Source: RGIG8244 sp045639325 (GTDB taxonomy: Bacteria; Verrucomicrobiota; Lentisphaeria; Victivallales; UBA1829). From it: a DNA stretch of 64,000 bases. Within the stretch, counting starts at the first letter, position 1, and each line of letters begins with the position of its first letter. A program made the translations under genes and the position numbers. Location of the stretch: assembly GCA_045639325.1 (NCBI GenBank), contig JAZUCU010000043.1, forward strand, positions 124,001-188,000, given 5' to 3'. The notes under the pieces were generated by a model. It was not told the DNA's origin. It saw only the letters and a list, made by a program, of their open reading frames with translations, and did no database searches. Positions 34,224 through 42,600 of this stretch are shown here, piece after piece.

Positions 34224-34814
34224 TCAGAACGCACCTTTTCCGCCGAAAACTGCCCGGAATGTTTTGTAAATAATCCAGAGATCCAGTTTCCAGTTTTTGT
34301 GCTTTACGTAATAAATATTGATCGCAATACGGCGATGGTATGTTGTTAAATTTCTGCCGGAGACCTGCCACAGACCGGTAATGCCCGGCTTTACTGTATG
34401 AATCAGGTTGCTGTATTTACCATATTTTTTTTCTTCTTCCCGCGTAATCGGGCGGGGGCCGACCAATGACATGGAGCCGTTGAGAATATTCCAGAATTGA
34501 GGCAGCTCATCCATGCTGAACCGACGGAGAAATTTTCCGATTCCCGTCAGTCTGGGATCCCGGATGATTTTCTGATTCTGCCGCCATTCGCGGCTTTCCA
34601 GGATTGCAGCGAGAACTTCCATTGCAATTTCTGCGTGCATGGTCCGGAACTTCCAAATCAGGATCGGTTTCCGATGATGTCCCAACCGGATACTGCAATA
34701 AAGTGCCGGGCCAATGGATGTCAGCCGGATCAGGATTGCAATTAACAGATACAGCCATGAGAACGCAATGAGGACAATTGCGGCAAAGATTTTTTGCAGA
34801 ATGGAGAGAAACAT
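34224..34814 (-). CDS. Bacterial sugar transferase (initiating polyprenyl-phosphate sugar-1-phosphate transferase)
   Basis: 196 residues. A short N-terminal membrane helix (IFAAIVLIAFSWLYLLIAIL) is followed by the core: LIWKFRTMHAEIAME, GKFLRRFSMDELPQFWNILN, GSMSLVGPRPITREEEKKYG and TVKPGITGLWQVSGRN. This is the monotopic WcaJ/PglC-type core that loads the first sugar phosphate on undecaprenyl phosphate. ATG 34814 overlaps the GT2 stop (TGATG), so the two are coupled. Together they look like a small surface glycan unit. Confidence 0.93.
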   Translation of the reverse strand: MFLSILQKIFAAIVLIAFSWLYLLIAILIRLTSIGPALYCSIRLGHHRKPILIWKFRTMHAEIAMEVLAAILESREWRQNQKIIRDPRLTGIGKFLRRFSMDELPQFWNILNGSMSLVGPRPITREEEKKYGKYSNLIHTVKPGITGLWQVSGRNLTTYHRRIAINIYYVKHKNWKLDLWIIYKTFRAVFGGKGAF

Positions 34815-35644
34815 CAGACATCTCCTTTTCTGCTGCCGTATTTGCCGCACAAATAACCGGCATATTTGATAATCATGCCGGGGAGATAAGCCAGCCGTAA
34901 CGTTTTGACTCTGGATTCTGCACGCCCGAATTCCCGTAATAACCACGGATGATTGCGGTGCATACAGCCGATGGCAAACCCGCGCGACCACAGATTGCGG
35001 AGCGTGTCCGTGTGAGAATGAAAACATTCCGCTTCTGCACAATAAGAAATCTTTTCTCCATTCAGAATCAGTTTTGCCGCAAGCAGCATATCCTCGCCGA
35101 ATCCGGTTGCGGGAAAACCTCCGGCTGATTGGATTTTTTGAATATTCCAAACGGCAAGAGTGTTGGAACAGAACGGGGTCATCAACCCCCGTTGCGGAAT
35201 ATCGCTTTTCTGTTTGATGCAGGATTCCGCCGGATAATTCAGTGTGCGGAAAAATCCGTCGAACGTATGAGGATTCCGGGGGATCTGTCTGGCATAAACG
35301 GCGGCGGCATTGCTTTGTTCGAGGTTATTGACCATAACGGATAAGGTGTTTTCTGCCGATAACAGGGCATCCTGCGTGGCAAAAATCACGGTATCGAATC
35401 CCATATGATCCAGTTCATCGACCAGCATCTGCCGCGTTTTGCCGTGATTGAAATCCGCCTGTCGAATGGAGCGGATCTGCCAGTGAAAATCTTCTGCGAT
35501 AGAGCATGTGTTGTCGGTTGACGAGGAATCGCAAATCAAACGCAGAGCGGCTTTGAAATCCTGCCGGTCATACGCCTGCAGGATCTTGCGCCAGTCGTTG
35601 TTCTTTTCTGCATTATATGTCAATATGACAACTGCTGTTTTCAT
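34814..35644 (-). CDS. Family 2 glycosyltransferase (rhamnosyltransferase-like)
   Basis: 276 residues beginning MKTAVVILTYNAEKNNDWRK, the usual GT2 start, with LICDSSSTDNTCSIAED, FNHGKTRQMLVDEL (typical of rhamnosyltransferase-type GT2), VIFATQDALLSAENTLSVMV and GFGEDMLLAAKLILNG. The longer open frame upstream (to 36433) lies in the opposite strand of phosphomannomutase and is not coding. The start at 35644 is supported by family similarity; CGAAGGTGAATC is a fair ribosome site. It is translated just before the initiating sugar transferase. Confidence 0.9.
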   Translation of the reverse strand: MKTAVVILTYNAEKNNDWRKILQAYDRQDFKAALRLICDSSSTDNTCSIAEDFHWQIRSIRQADFNHGKTRQMLVDELDHMGFDTVIFATQDALLSAENTLSVMVNNLEQSNAAAVYARQIPRNPHTFDGFFRTLNYPAESCIKQKSDIPQRGLMTPFCSNTLAVWNIQKIQSAGGFPATGFGEDMLLAAKLILNGEKISYCAEAECFHSHTDTLRNLWSRGFAIGCMHRNHPWLLREFGRAESRVKTLRLAYLPGMIIKYAGYLCGKYGSRKGDV

Positions 35645-35735
35645 ATAAGATTCACCTTCGTTTTTGCTGTAAAAACATACATTAGCATGAAAACAGTATT
35701 TTGCAAGATAAATCTTTAAAAATTTAATGGAGAAC

Positions 35736-35764
35736 TTGACAAAAAGCCATTTTGCGTGTATAAT
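35736..35764 (+). promoter_or_regulatory. Predicted promoter of phosphomannomutase
   Basis: TTGACA (35736-35741), spacer 17 bp and TATAAT (35759-35764): a full consensus, about 43 bp before the ATG. Confidence 0.75.
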
Positions 35765-35806
35765 ACGGGGCATATAAAATAAATAAAAACGAAAGGAATT
35801 ACTGAA

Positions 35807-37129
35807 ATGGCAGGCATCTTCAAAGCATACGATATCCGCGGAATTTATCCGGAACAGTTGAACGCTGAAATGGCAGAACGTATCGGCAGAGCATTCGTGG
35901 TTCATACCGGTGCGAAAAAAGTTGTCATCGGCAGAGATATGCGTCCCCACAGCGTGCCCCTGTTTGAAGCATTGGCAAAAGGTGTCATGGCGCAGGGTGC
36001 AGATGTGATCGATATCGGATTGTGCTCCACTCCCATGTCTTATCATGCCAACGGAAAGTTGGGTGCGGATGGCAGCATCATGATTACCGCATCTCACAAC
36101 CCCGCGGAATGGAATGGTTTCAAGCTCTGCCGTAAAGGTGCAGTGCCCATCAGCGGTGCCACCGGTATTGCCGATATTGAAGCGCTGGCTCTTGCAAATG
36201 AATGGACTGATGCCGAAAAGCCCGGCACGCTTTCCACATACGATATCGCTCAGGAATATGCCGCATTCCTCCGTTCTCATGCCAAGATGGATCGGAAGCT
36301 GAAAGTGGTGGTTGACTATGCCAACGCCATGGGCTCTTATGAAATCGCCGGCATCGAAGATATGTTCGACATCATCCCCATGTATAAAGAACTGGATGGC
36401 ACATTCCCCAATCACGAAGCCAACCCGCTCCATACTTCAACCCTTGATGATCTCCGTGCAAAAGTCAAGGAAACCGGTGCCGACTTCGGGGCAGGTTTTG
36501 ACGGCGATGCGGACCGTTGCGGATTCGTGGATGATCAGGGCGAAATTATCCCCATGGATATGTTCACTGCCTTGATTGCACAGGATATTCTTTCTACTGA
36601 TAAAGGCGCAACCATTCTGTACGATTTGCGTTCCAGCAGAGCCGTGCCGGAATGTATTGCAGAACACGGCGGACGCCCCGTTATGTCCCGCGTCGGTCAT
36701 GCGTTTATCAAAGCACAGATGCGGGAAGAAAATGCGGTATTCGCAGGTGAACTTTCCGGTCATTACTATTTCCGTGAAAACTTTGTTGCGGAATCCCAGG
36801 GCCTTGCCATGATCAAATTGGCGAATCTGATCTGCAAAGAAAATCAGAAAGTCAGCACCATGGTCGACCCGCTCCGTAAAAAATACGTCCAGAGCGGCGA
36901 AATCAACTCCAAAGTGGCCGATGTTCCGGCGATTCTGAAGGCAATCAAGGAAAAATATTCCGATGGAAATATGTTTGAATTGGATGGTATCAGTGTGGAA
37001 TACAGCAACTGGTGGTTCAACGTCCGTGCCTCCAATACGGAACCGCTGCTTCGTTTGATTGTGGAAGCTGACACGAAAGAAATGATGGAAGAAAAACGTG
37101 ATGCGCTTCTTGCTCTGATCAGAGGCTGA
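35807..37129 (+). CDS. Phosphomannomutase / phosphoglucomutase
   Basis: 440 residues of the alpha-D-phosphohexomutase family. The active-site Ser loop is IMITASHNPAEWNGFKLCRK (Ser near residue 99), the Mg loop is AGFDGDADRCGFVDDQG, the sugar loop is FAGELSGHYYFRENF and the phosphate loop is VRASNTEPLLRLIV. It supplies mannose-1-P or glucose-1-P for surface glycans, matching the glycosyltransferases next to it on the other strand. ManB or AlgC-like bifunctionality cannot be decided. Ribosome site GAAAGGAATT. Confidence 0.96.
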   Translation: MAGIFKAYDIRGIYPEQLNAEMAERIGRAFVVHTGAKKVVIGRDMRPHSVPLFEALAKGVMAQGADVIDIGLCSTPMSYHANGKLGADGSIMITASHNPAEWNGFKLCRKGAVPISGATGIADIEALALANEWTDAEKPGTLSTYDIAQEYAAFLRSHAKMDRKLKVVVDYANAMGSYEIAGIEDMFDIIPMYKELDGTFPNHEANPLHTSTLDDLRAKVKETGADFGAGFDGDADRCGFVDDQGEIIPMDMFTALIAQDILSTDKGATILYDLRSSRAVPECIAEHGGRPVMSRVGHAFIKAQMREENAVFAGELSGHYYFRENFVAESQGLAMIKLANLICKENQKVSTMVDPLRKKYVQSGEINSKVADVPAILKAIKEKYSDGNMFELDGISVEYSNWWFNVRASNTEPLLRLIVEADTKEMMEEKRDALLALIRG

Positions 37130-37162
37130 GCACGGGATTTATAAAAGGGGAGGAGGAATTTT

Positions 37163-37447
37163 ATGGAACAACAGAATCAAAATATACAATATACATTTGC
37201 AACCATTGAGAATTTCAATAAAGCGTCCAATGACCGCTTTTTGATTTGTCCCCAGTGCAATGAACGGCTCAAACAGATGGATATCGAGAATTATTCCAAA
37301 TGTCCGTACTGCAACTACAGTTTCACCGTTTCGGAAGCATTGGAGGATTTTCTGCTGGAACCGGTTGTCGAAAGCTGGATGCGTCAGCAGGGTGCTGCTC
37401 CTTATGCCACCCGGGACGTGCCGGAGGATACCCCTGACTTTATGTAA
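37163..37447 (+). CDS. Small zinc ribbon protein
   Basis: 94 residues with one zinc ribbon: LICPQCNERLKQMDIENYSK then CPYCNYSF, four Cys in two CxxC pairs. The N-terminal 25 residues and the C-terminal tail (WMRQQGAAPYATRDVPED) have no recognisable fold. It lies 33 bp downstream of the phosphomannomutase with AGGAGGAA ahead of ATG. A role in regulation or metal handling is possible but not shown. Confidence 0.75.
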   Translation: MEQQNQNIQYTFATIENFNKASNDRFLICPQCNERLKQMDIENYSKCPYCNYSFTVSEALEDFLLEPVVESWMRQQGAAPYATRDVPEDTPDFM

Positions 37448-37481
37448 CCGCAGGGGAAACAAAATTTTTTACAATGCACTG

Positions 37482-37509
37482 TTGCAAAATAAAAATACAG
37501 TGCTATATT
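37482..37509 (+). promoter_or_regulatory. Predicted thiC promoter with embedded inverted repeat
   Basis: TTGCAA (37482-37487), spacer 16 bp and TATATT (37504-37509). GCACTGT (37476-37482) and ACAGTGC (37497-37503) are perfect inverted repeats that span the spacer and could bind a regulator. Confidence 0.6.
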
Positions 37510-37530
37510 AAATGTATCGTTGACGAAAAC

Positions 37531-37620
37531 GATGGGGAGTCCGCTCGACGGGCTGAGAGGAAGTTCATGACTTCGACCCTGAAAACCTGATTCGGATCAT
37601 GCCGACGTAGGGAATACATC
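37531..37620 (+). promoter_or_regulatory. TPP (thiamine pyrophosphate) riboswitch
   Basis: The conserved THI element is plain: GATGGGGAGTCC, then GGCTGAGAGGAAGT, GACCCTGAAAACCTGATTCG, GATCATGCCGACGTAGGGA and the closing CATC pairing with GATG. It binds TPP and lowers expression of thiC downstream. The interval to thiC (37621-37702) carries a hairpin GTGTCA / TGACAC, and TCATTCC / GGAATGA covers the ribosome site. Confidence 0.96.
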
Positions 37621-37702
37621 TTTCGTCCGTGTCATAGAATGGAATCTTTTCATTTGACACGTTGTCATTCCCTGTGCCGCATAAATGCAAAGGAATGATA
37701 CT

Positions 37703-39001
37703 ATGTCAACTCAAGTTGAAGCCGCCCGCCGGGGATTTGTCACCCCGGAAATGAAAGTTGTCGCCGCAAAAGAACGCCGGAACGAAGAATTCATCCGTGA
37801 ACGTGTCGCCGATGGCAGGATTGTGATCCCCGCCAATCCGGCGCATAAAAATCTGATTCCTTGCGGCATCGGCAGGGAATTGTATACCAAAATCAATGCC
37901 AATATCGGCAATTCTGCACTCTCCAGTGATTTGACGGCGGAATTGGAAAAACTCCATGCGGTCAAACGTTACGGCGCAGATACCGTTATGGATTTGAGTA
38001 CCGGCGGCGATATCCCGGAAATCCGCCGTGCTCTGATTGAAAATGCAACGATTCCTCTGGGAACGGTTCCTGTATATGAAATGATTGCGCGGGCAGGGCG
38101 GAAAGGGCTTTGTACCGGATTGATTCTTGATGTCATCCGGGAACAGGCGGAGCAGGGTGTGGATTATATGACGATTCATGCCGGTTTGCTTGCGGCACAT
38201 GTGCCCATTGCTTTACGCAGAAAATTGGGAATCGTCAGCCGCGGCGGTGCTTTGCTTGCTGCGTGGATGATGGAAAATCAGAAAGAGAATCCCTTCTATG
38301 AATGTTTTGATGATATTCTGGAAATCTGCCGGAAACATGATGTGACGTTATCCCTCGGCGATGGCTTGCGCCCCGGATGCCTTGCCGATGCGTCGGATGA
38401 GGCACAATTCGCAGAACTGGAAACATTGGGGGCACTCGCCGCCAGATGCCGGGATGCAGCCGTGCAGGTGATGATCGAGGGGCCTGGTCATGTCCCATAC
38501 GATCAGATTGCTATGAATATGAAAAAGGAACAGGAGATTTGCTGTGATGCGCCGTTTTATATTCTTGGTCCGGTGGTAATCGATTGTGCGCCGGGCTATG
38601 ATCATATTACAGCGGCGATGGGCGGACTTGCGGGGGCATATCACGGGGCTGCCATGTTGTGCTATGTGACGCCGAAAGAACATATCGGGCTTCCGGATCG
38701 GGAAGACGTCCGGCGCGGCATTATGGCGTTCCGTATTGCTGCCCACGCGGCGGATGTGGCATTGCATAAACCGCAGGCGCGTGACCGTGATGATCAGATC
38801 AGTGATGCCCGGGAGCGTTTTGATTGGGATGCCCAATTTGATTTGGCATTGGATCCGGACCGTGCGCGGGAGTACCGGATGGCGGCGTTGGAGGTCAGTA
38901 AAGACCATGGAATGCACGGAACGGAGTTCTGTACCATGTGTGGACCGGAGTTTTGCTCGGTAAAATTGAGCAAAATTCTGAAAAATACAAAAAAAAATTG
39001 A
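37703..39001 (+). CDS. thiC: Phosphomethylpyrimidine synthase (ThiC)
   Basis: ThiC is a radical SAM enzyme that converts AIR to HMP-P for thiamine. At about 432 residues it matches the short bacterial form. Visible are VMDLSTGGDIPEIRRALIEN, TIPLGTVPVYEMI, DYMTIHAGLL, LSLGDGLRPGCLADASDEAQ, VMIEGPGHVPYDQI and the cluster motif FCTMCGPEFCSVKLS (CxxCx4C). ATG 37703 (MSTQVEAARR) is used: GGAATG lies upstream and the frame above it is in the riboswitch tail. No other thi genes are seen nearby. Confidence 0.97.
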   Translation: MSTQVEAARRGFVTPEMKVVAAKERRNEEFIRERVADGRIVIPANPAHKNLIPCGIGRELYTKINANIGNSALSSDLTAELEKLHAVKRYGADTVMDLSTGGDIPEIRRALIENATIPLGTVPVYEMIARAGRKGLCTGLILDVIREQAEQGVDYMTIHAGLLAAHVPIALRRKLGIVSRGGALLAAWMMENQKENPFYECFDDILEICRKHDVTLSLGDGLRPGCLADASDEAQFAELETLGALAARCRDAAVQVMIEGPGHVPYDQIAMNMKKEQEICCDAPFYILGPVVIDCAPGYDHITAAMGGLAGAYHGAAMLCYVTPKEHIGLPDREDVRRGIMAFRIAAHAADVALHKPQARDRDDQISDARERFDWDAQFDLALDPDRAREYRMAALEVSKDHGMHGTEFCTMCGPEFCSVKLSKILKNTKKN

Positions 39002-39020
39002 AAAAAAGTAAAAAAAATAC

Positions 39021-39048
39021 TTGACAAATGAAAAAAGAGGAGTATATT
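39021..39048 (+). promoter_or_regulatory. Predicted promoter of the first tRNA-Lys
   Basis: TTGACA (39021-39026), spacer 16 bp and TATATT (39043-39048). The same pair recurs at 39263-39290. Confidence 0.7.
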
Positions 39049-39074
39049 AAGTCACATGTTCAAAACAGAACAGT

Positions 39075-39150
39075 GGGCTGGTAGCTCAGTCGGTAGAGCA
39101 TCGCCCTTTTAAGGCGGTGGTCCCGGGTTCGAGTCCCGGCCAGCTCACCA
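39075..39150 (+). tRNA. tRNA-Lys (anticodon TTT), copy 1
   Basis: 76 nt including encoded CCA. The acceptor stem GGGCTGG pairs with CCAGCTC, with one G-T pair. The D-loop contains TCAGTCGG, the anticodon loop is CTTTTAA (anticodon TTT) and the T-arm has GGTTCGAGTCC. A terminator (GCCATACC / GGTGTGGC then T's) follows at 39168-39195. Confidence 0.97.
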
Positions 39151-39167
39151 CTTTTCTGGATCTTGAA

Positions 39168-39195
39168 GCCATACCTCAACGGTGTGGCTTTTTTT
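39168..39195 (+). terminator. Terminator of tRNA-Lys copy 1
   Basis: GCCATACC pairs with GGTGTGGC (39168-39188) around TCAAC, followed by TTTTTTT. The hairpin recurs after copy 2. Confidence 0.85.
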
Positions 39196-39262
39196 ATTTT
39201 GTCCTTGGGGACGTCATTCGCATCATGGTTGTTTGATTTTTTCGATTTATCAATGTTGTTAC

Positions 39263-39290
39263 TTGACAAATGCAAAAATGGGTGTATATT
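39263..39290 (+). promoter_or_regulatory. Predicted promoter of the second tRNA-Lys
   Basis: TTGACA (39263-39268), spacer 16 bp and TATATT (39285-39290). Confidence 0.7.
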
Positions 39291-39317
39291 AAGCTCCGTG
39301 TTCAAAAACGGAACAGT

Positions 39318-39393
39318 GGGCTGGTAGCTCAGTCGGTAGAGCATCGCCCTTTTAAGGCGGTGGTCCCGGGTTCGAGTCCCGGCCAGCTCACCA
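39318..39393 (+). tRNA. tRNA-Lys (anticodon TTT), copy 2
   Basis: Identical over 76 nt to the first copy, 243 bp further along. The flanks (CAGT before, CACTTTTCT after) and the terminator hairpin are also nearly the same, so the unit was duplicated with its control signals. Confidence 0.97.
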
Positions 39394-39410
39394 CTTTTCT
39401 GAATCTTGAA

Positions 39411-39440
39411 GCCATACCTTAAACGGTGTGGCTTTTTTTT
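39411..39440 (+). terminator. Terminator of tRNA-Lys copy 2
   Basis: GCCATACC (39411-39418) pairs with GGTGTGGC (39425-39432), then TTTTTTTT. Confidence 0.85.
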
Positions 39441-39564
39441 GTTTTAAATTTTTCGTTTTTGTCCGAAAAAATCAATTTTTTTGTTATTTTGCATGTGGGA
39501 GGCAGCATTTTTCTGAAAAATAGAAGAAATATCAAAAAAAAATAAAATATTTTGTGTTTTTTAT

Positions 39565-39593
39565 TTGCAATTTAGCATAATACAGAGTATACT
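39565..39593 (+). promoter_or_regulatory. Predicted promoter of the giant repeat protein operon
   Basis: TTGCAA (39565-39570), spacer 17 bp and TATACT (39588-39593). The leader has a small hairpin GCAGA / TCTGC (39626-39638) just before AAAGGAACG. Confidence 0.55.
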
Positions 39594-39658
39594 AACTGCG
39601 ATATTATATATAATAAAAATAATAAGCAGAAATTCTGCAAATCTGAAAGGAACGAATT

Positions 39659-42600
39659 ATGGCGTACAATGAGAAACTGGACCGTATATTTCAGGTAACA
39701 CCTGCATGGTTTTATCTGGCCGAAATGAAGAATTTCAATCTCTATTTGCTTCGGTCAAGTGAACGTGATGCCGGGGGCGATATCGCTGTATCATTTTCCA
39801 GCTACAAGGATGCGGAAAAAAATGACTATACTCTGGCCGAAAATATGGATAACTGGCTTTATGTTTACGAGATTAAACAAATCCTCAGTGAATACAACGG
39901 TGTGACATTAAAAGGATCCAGCGATACGATCACAATCGGTGCAACGCAGAGAAGTGGCAGTGATTACGAAAATGTAATACGTGTCAAATCCACAGGTATT
40001 TATGATGGCTTGACATCCGGCGTTCGTTTCACCAGCAATGGTGTCATTGATTTTGCCAACGCAACCGGTTATCTCCGCGCAGGGGAAGTGGTCGGACTTC
40101 AGTACTCCAGAATTTTTGCTGATCATGTTAATACTGAAGTTGAGAGAGCTTATGACCTGATTTCTTCCAGTGAAAAAATTGATGTCTCCGCAGTGATCGC
40201 CGGTGGTTCTCTGACGGTGGAAGGCAGTTTGCATGCTTATCTGGATGGCGGATCCAGCAATGGTGTGTTCAAGACGCTTTATTCTTTCGATGGTGATCGT
40301 GAAAATTCTCCGAACTCAATTCTCCCCACAGACGGAAAAACCGTGCGTGTTCATGATATAACCAGCAACATCCGCGTTCTCGGTACCGGTCTGCGTGCAG
40401 GCAGTGTTGAAATTGAAAACAATATGTCCGGTGATGTTGTCGCAAAGGTTCTCAGTCAGACGGTGAGCAGTTATAATTCTTCCGTAGTGACAGGCAATAC
40501 CTTCCAGGCAGTTGGTCTGCTGACCAATTCCACTGTAGGTGTGACTGGCGCAGCAAAAGGTACAGGCGCTCTGAAGATCAACGGAATCTGGACTGGCAAT
40601 TTGGGTGTAAAGGTTCAGAATATTACAGTCGGCTCCGAGATTTTTGATAAGGACGGCTCCACAAATTCCTATGCTCAGAAGAACGTTGCCGCGTACGGCA
40701 GTATGTTTACTTTTATGACCGGGACTGCTGCGGACATCAAACAGGAAAAAACGACAATTCCTGTACCGGATAAAATCATAGACATGATCGACCCGGATTT
40801 TGTGGTTGATACCAATAAGTCAAAAGTAACCGGTCAGTCTTTTGTTGCGCAGGGGTTGAATGGCGGAAAAGTTGAAATTGGTGGTATGGAAAGTGGGACA
40901 ATTATCTCCGCCAATGTTTCCGACATCACGCTCAATGGCGAGTATATGCACATTGGTTCTGCAGATGGGCTTGTAAGAACAGGTCTTAATAAAGAGGGAA
41001 AAGAGATTAATTTGACCAATATTAATGAAACTGCATTGCATGCACATCAGTTGGGACGTGAGCCGGGTTATATGGACCCGGATCAGTTTAATGATGAAGT
41101 TATGTTTGCAGATAACAAGGTGATTTCCACTGCAATTGAAGCAAGCGAACTTGTTGTGAATGGTACAACAGCCGGAACATTGAATGTGTCCGTCGGCGGT
41201 TTGAGTGCAACAAAAGATGAAATTATTTTCAACTACGAATATGAGGACTCTATCAAGGCTTCCCAGGTCCCTTACAGAAAAACGTCTGATAAAAGTCCAT
41301 TTTATCCCGGAAACTGTTTTTATGAAGGCAGTTCCGGTGATGTGAGCGTTACTTTGCTCGGTGCGATGTATTCGCAAAACGATACGCATTATTACACTTT
41401 GGTAGACCGTACTATTGAACACAATCTTATGGCAGCTTATGCTTATGATGTAACGGCTTACGGGATCAATACCAGCGGAAATATTACAGTAAACGGCAAC
41501 TTTCTGCAATCGATCAATGTTACCGTAGACAGCAGCAAGGTTCTGTCTTCTGAAAGTATTGGGGTCAATGCAAGCAAGATTACAATGAATAATGGGGTAT
41601 TCATGCCGACCATTACGGTGGATAATCAGGCTGAAGTATTGGCTGGCAAAAATCTTACCACAATCGGACTTAAAGTCGGCACCTTTGAAGGGGAAGCTCT
41701 GGGCGGATTTTTCAATGTGCAGTCAAGCAACGATGGGGCTGTGGCATTGGATATCGGCAAATTTGTTTCCACAACCGGAGATACGGGTGCATTTGATATT
41801 ATCTCCACGATTTACACGGATGGAAATGCACTTGGTGGTCAGAAATCTGCCTGGAATTTGCGTATTGCCGGTGATATTTTCACTGACGGAAAATACATTC
41901 TTGCTGTAGATGGCGGCGTTATCTCTGAAGATTCCGCCAATACCGATACTACCGGCAATGTCTATAACGATAAAATTGAACTTGCTGCCGGTGCAGAATT
42001 GCATGGTAATCTTGCGTTCCGGGCAGGTTTCGATACTTTGATCATTGACTCCAATGCACGTTTGGAAGGCAATGTTGAAGTCGGTAACTGGCTTACCGGT
42101 ACAATGGGAACATTGAACGTAATCTTTAACCTGAACAATCAGACATTGCGTGCGGATGACAGCGTAAACGATGGCGCAATCATGAGCGGTAACTTTACGG
42201 TTTCCGGTACATCTGGTCAGGTTTCTCCGATTTTGTATTCTGTCAACCTGAACGATGTGGTGCTGGATAACCGTGAAGCCCGTACTTTCGTTCTGATGAA
42301 CAATCAGGATGCTGATTTTGTCAATGCTCTGAAAACGATTGAATTGAAATATGACGGAATCAGCTTGAAGACTCTGGAACAGGAAGGTGTTGTTGCGGAA
42401 ATCGGGTATTATGATGCATCCGGCGACTGGATTGCGACAGACAATTACCTGACCGGTTATGAGTTCCGTCAGAGCAACTTTACTGCGCGCGTTGCTTATC
42501 ATGCAGGAATCATGGATAATGATGCAATTGTCGGTAACTACGTTCGCGTTTACAATGCAAATAATGGTGATGAGATTTTCAAAGCCCATGCAGACTTTAA

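Noticed and set aside
35645..36433. Longer GT2 protein starting at 36433
   Set aside because: The added 260 residues are antisense to phosphomannomutase and without similarity to GT2; the family start is at 35644.
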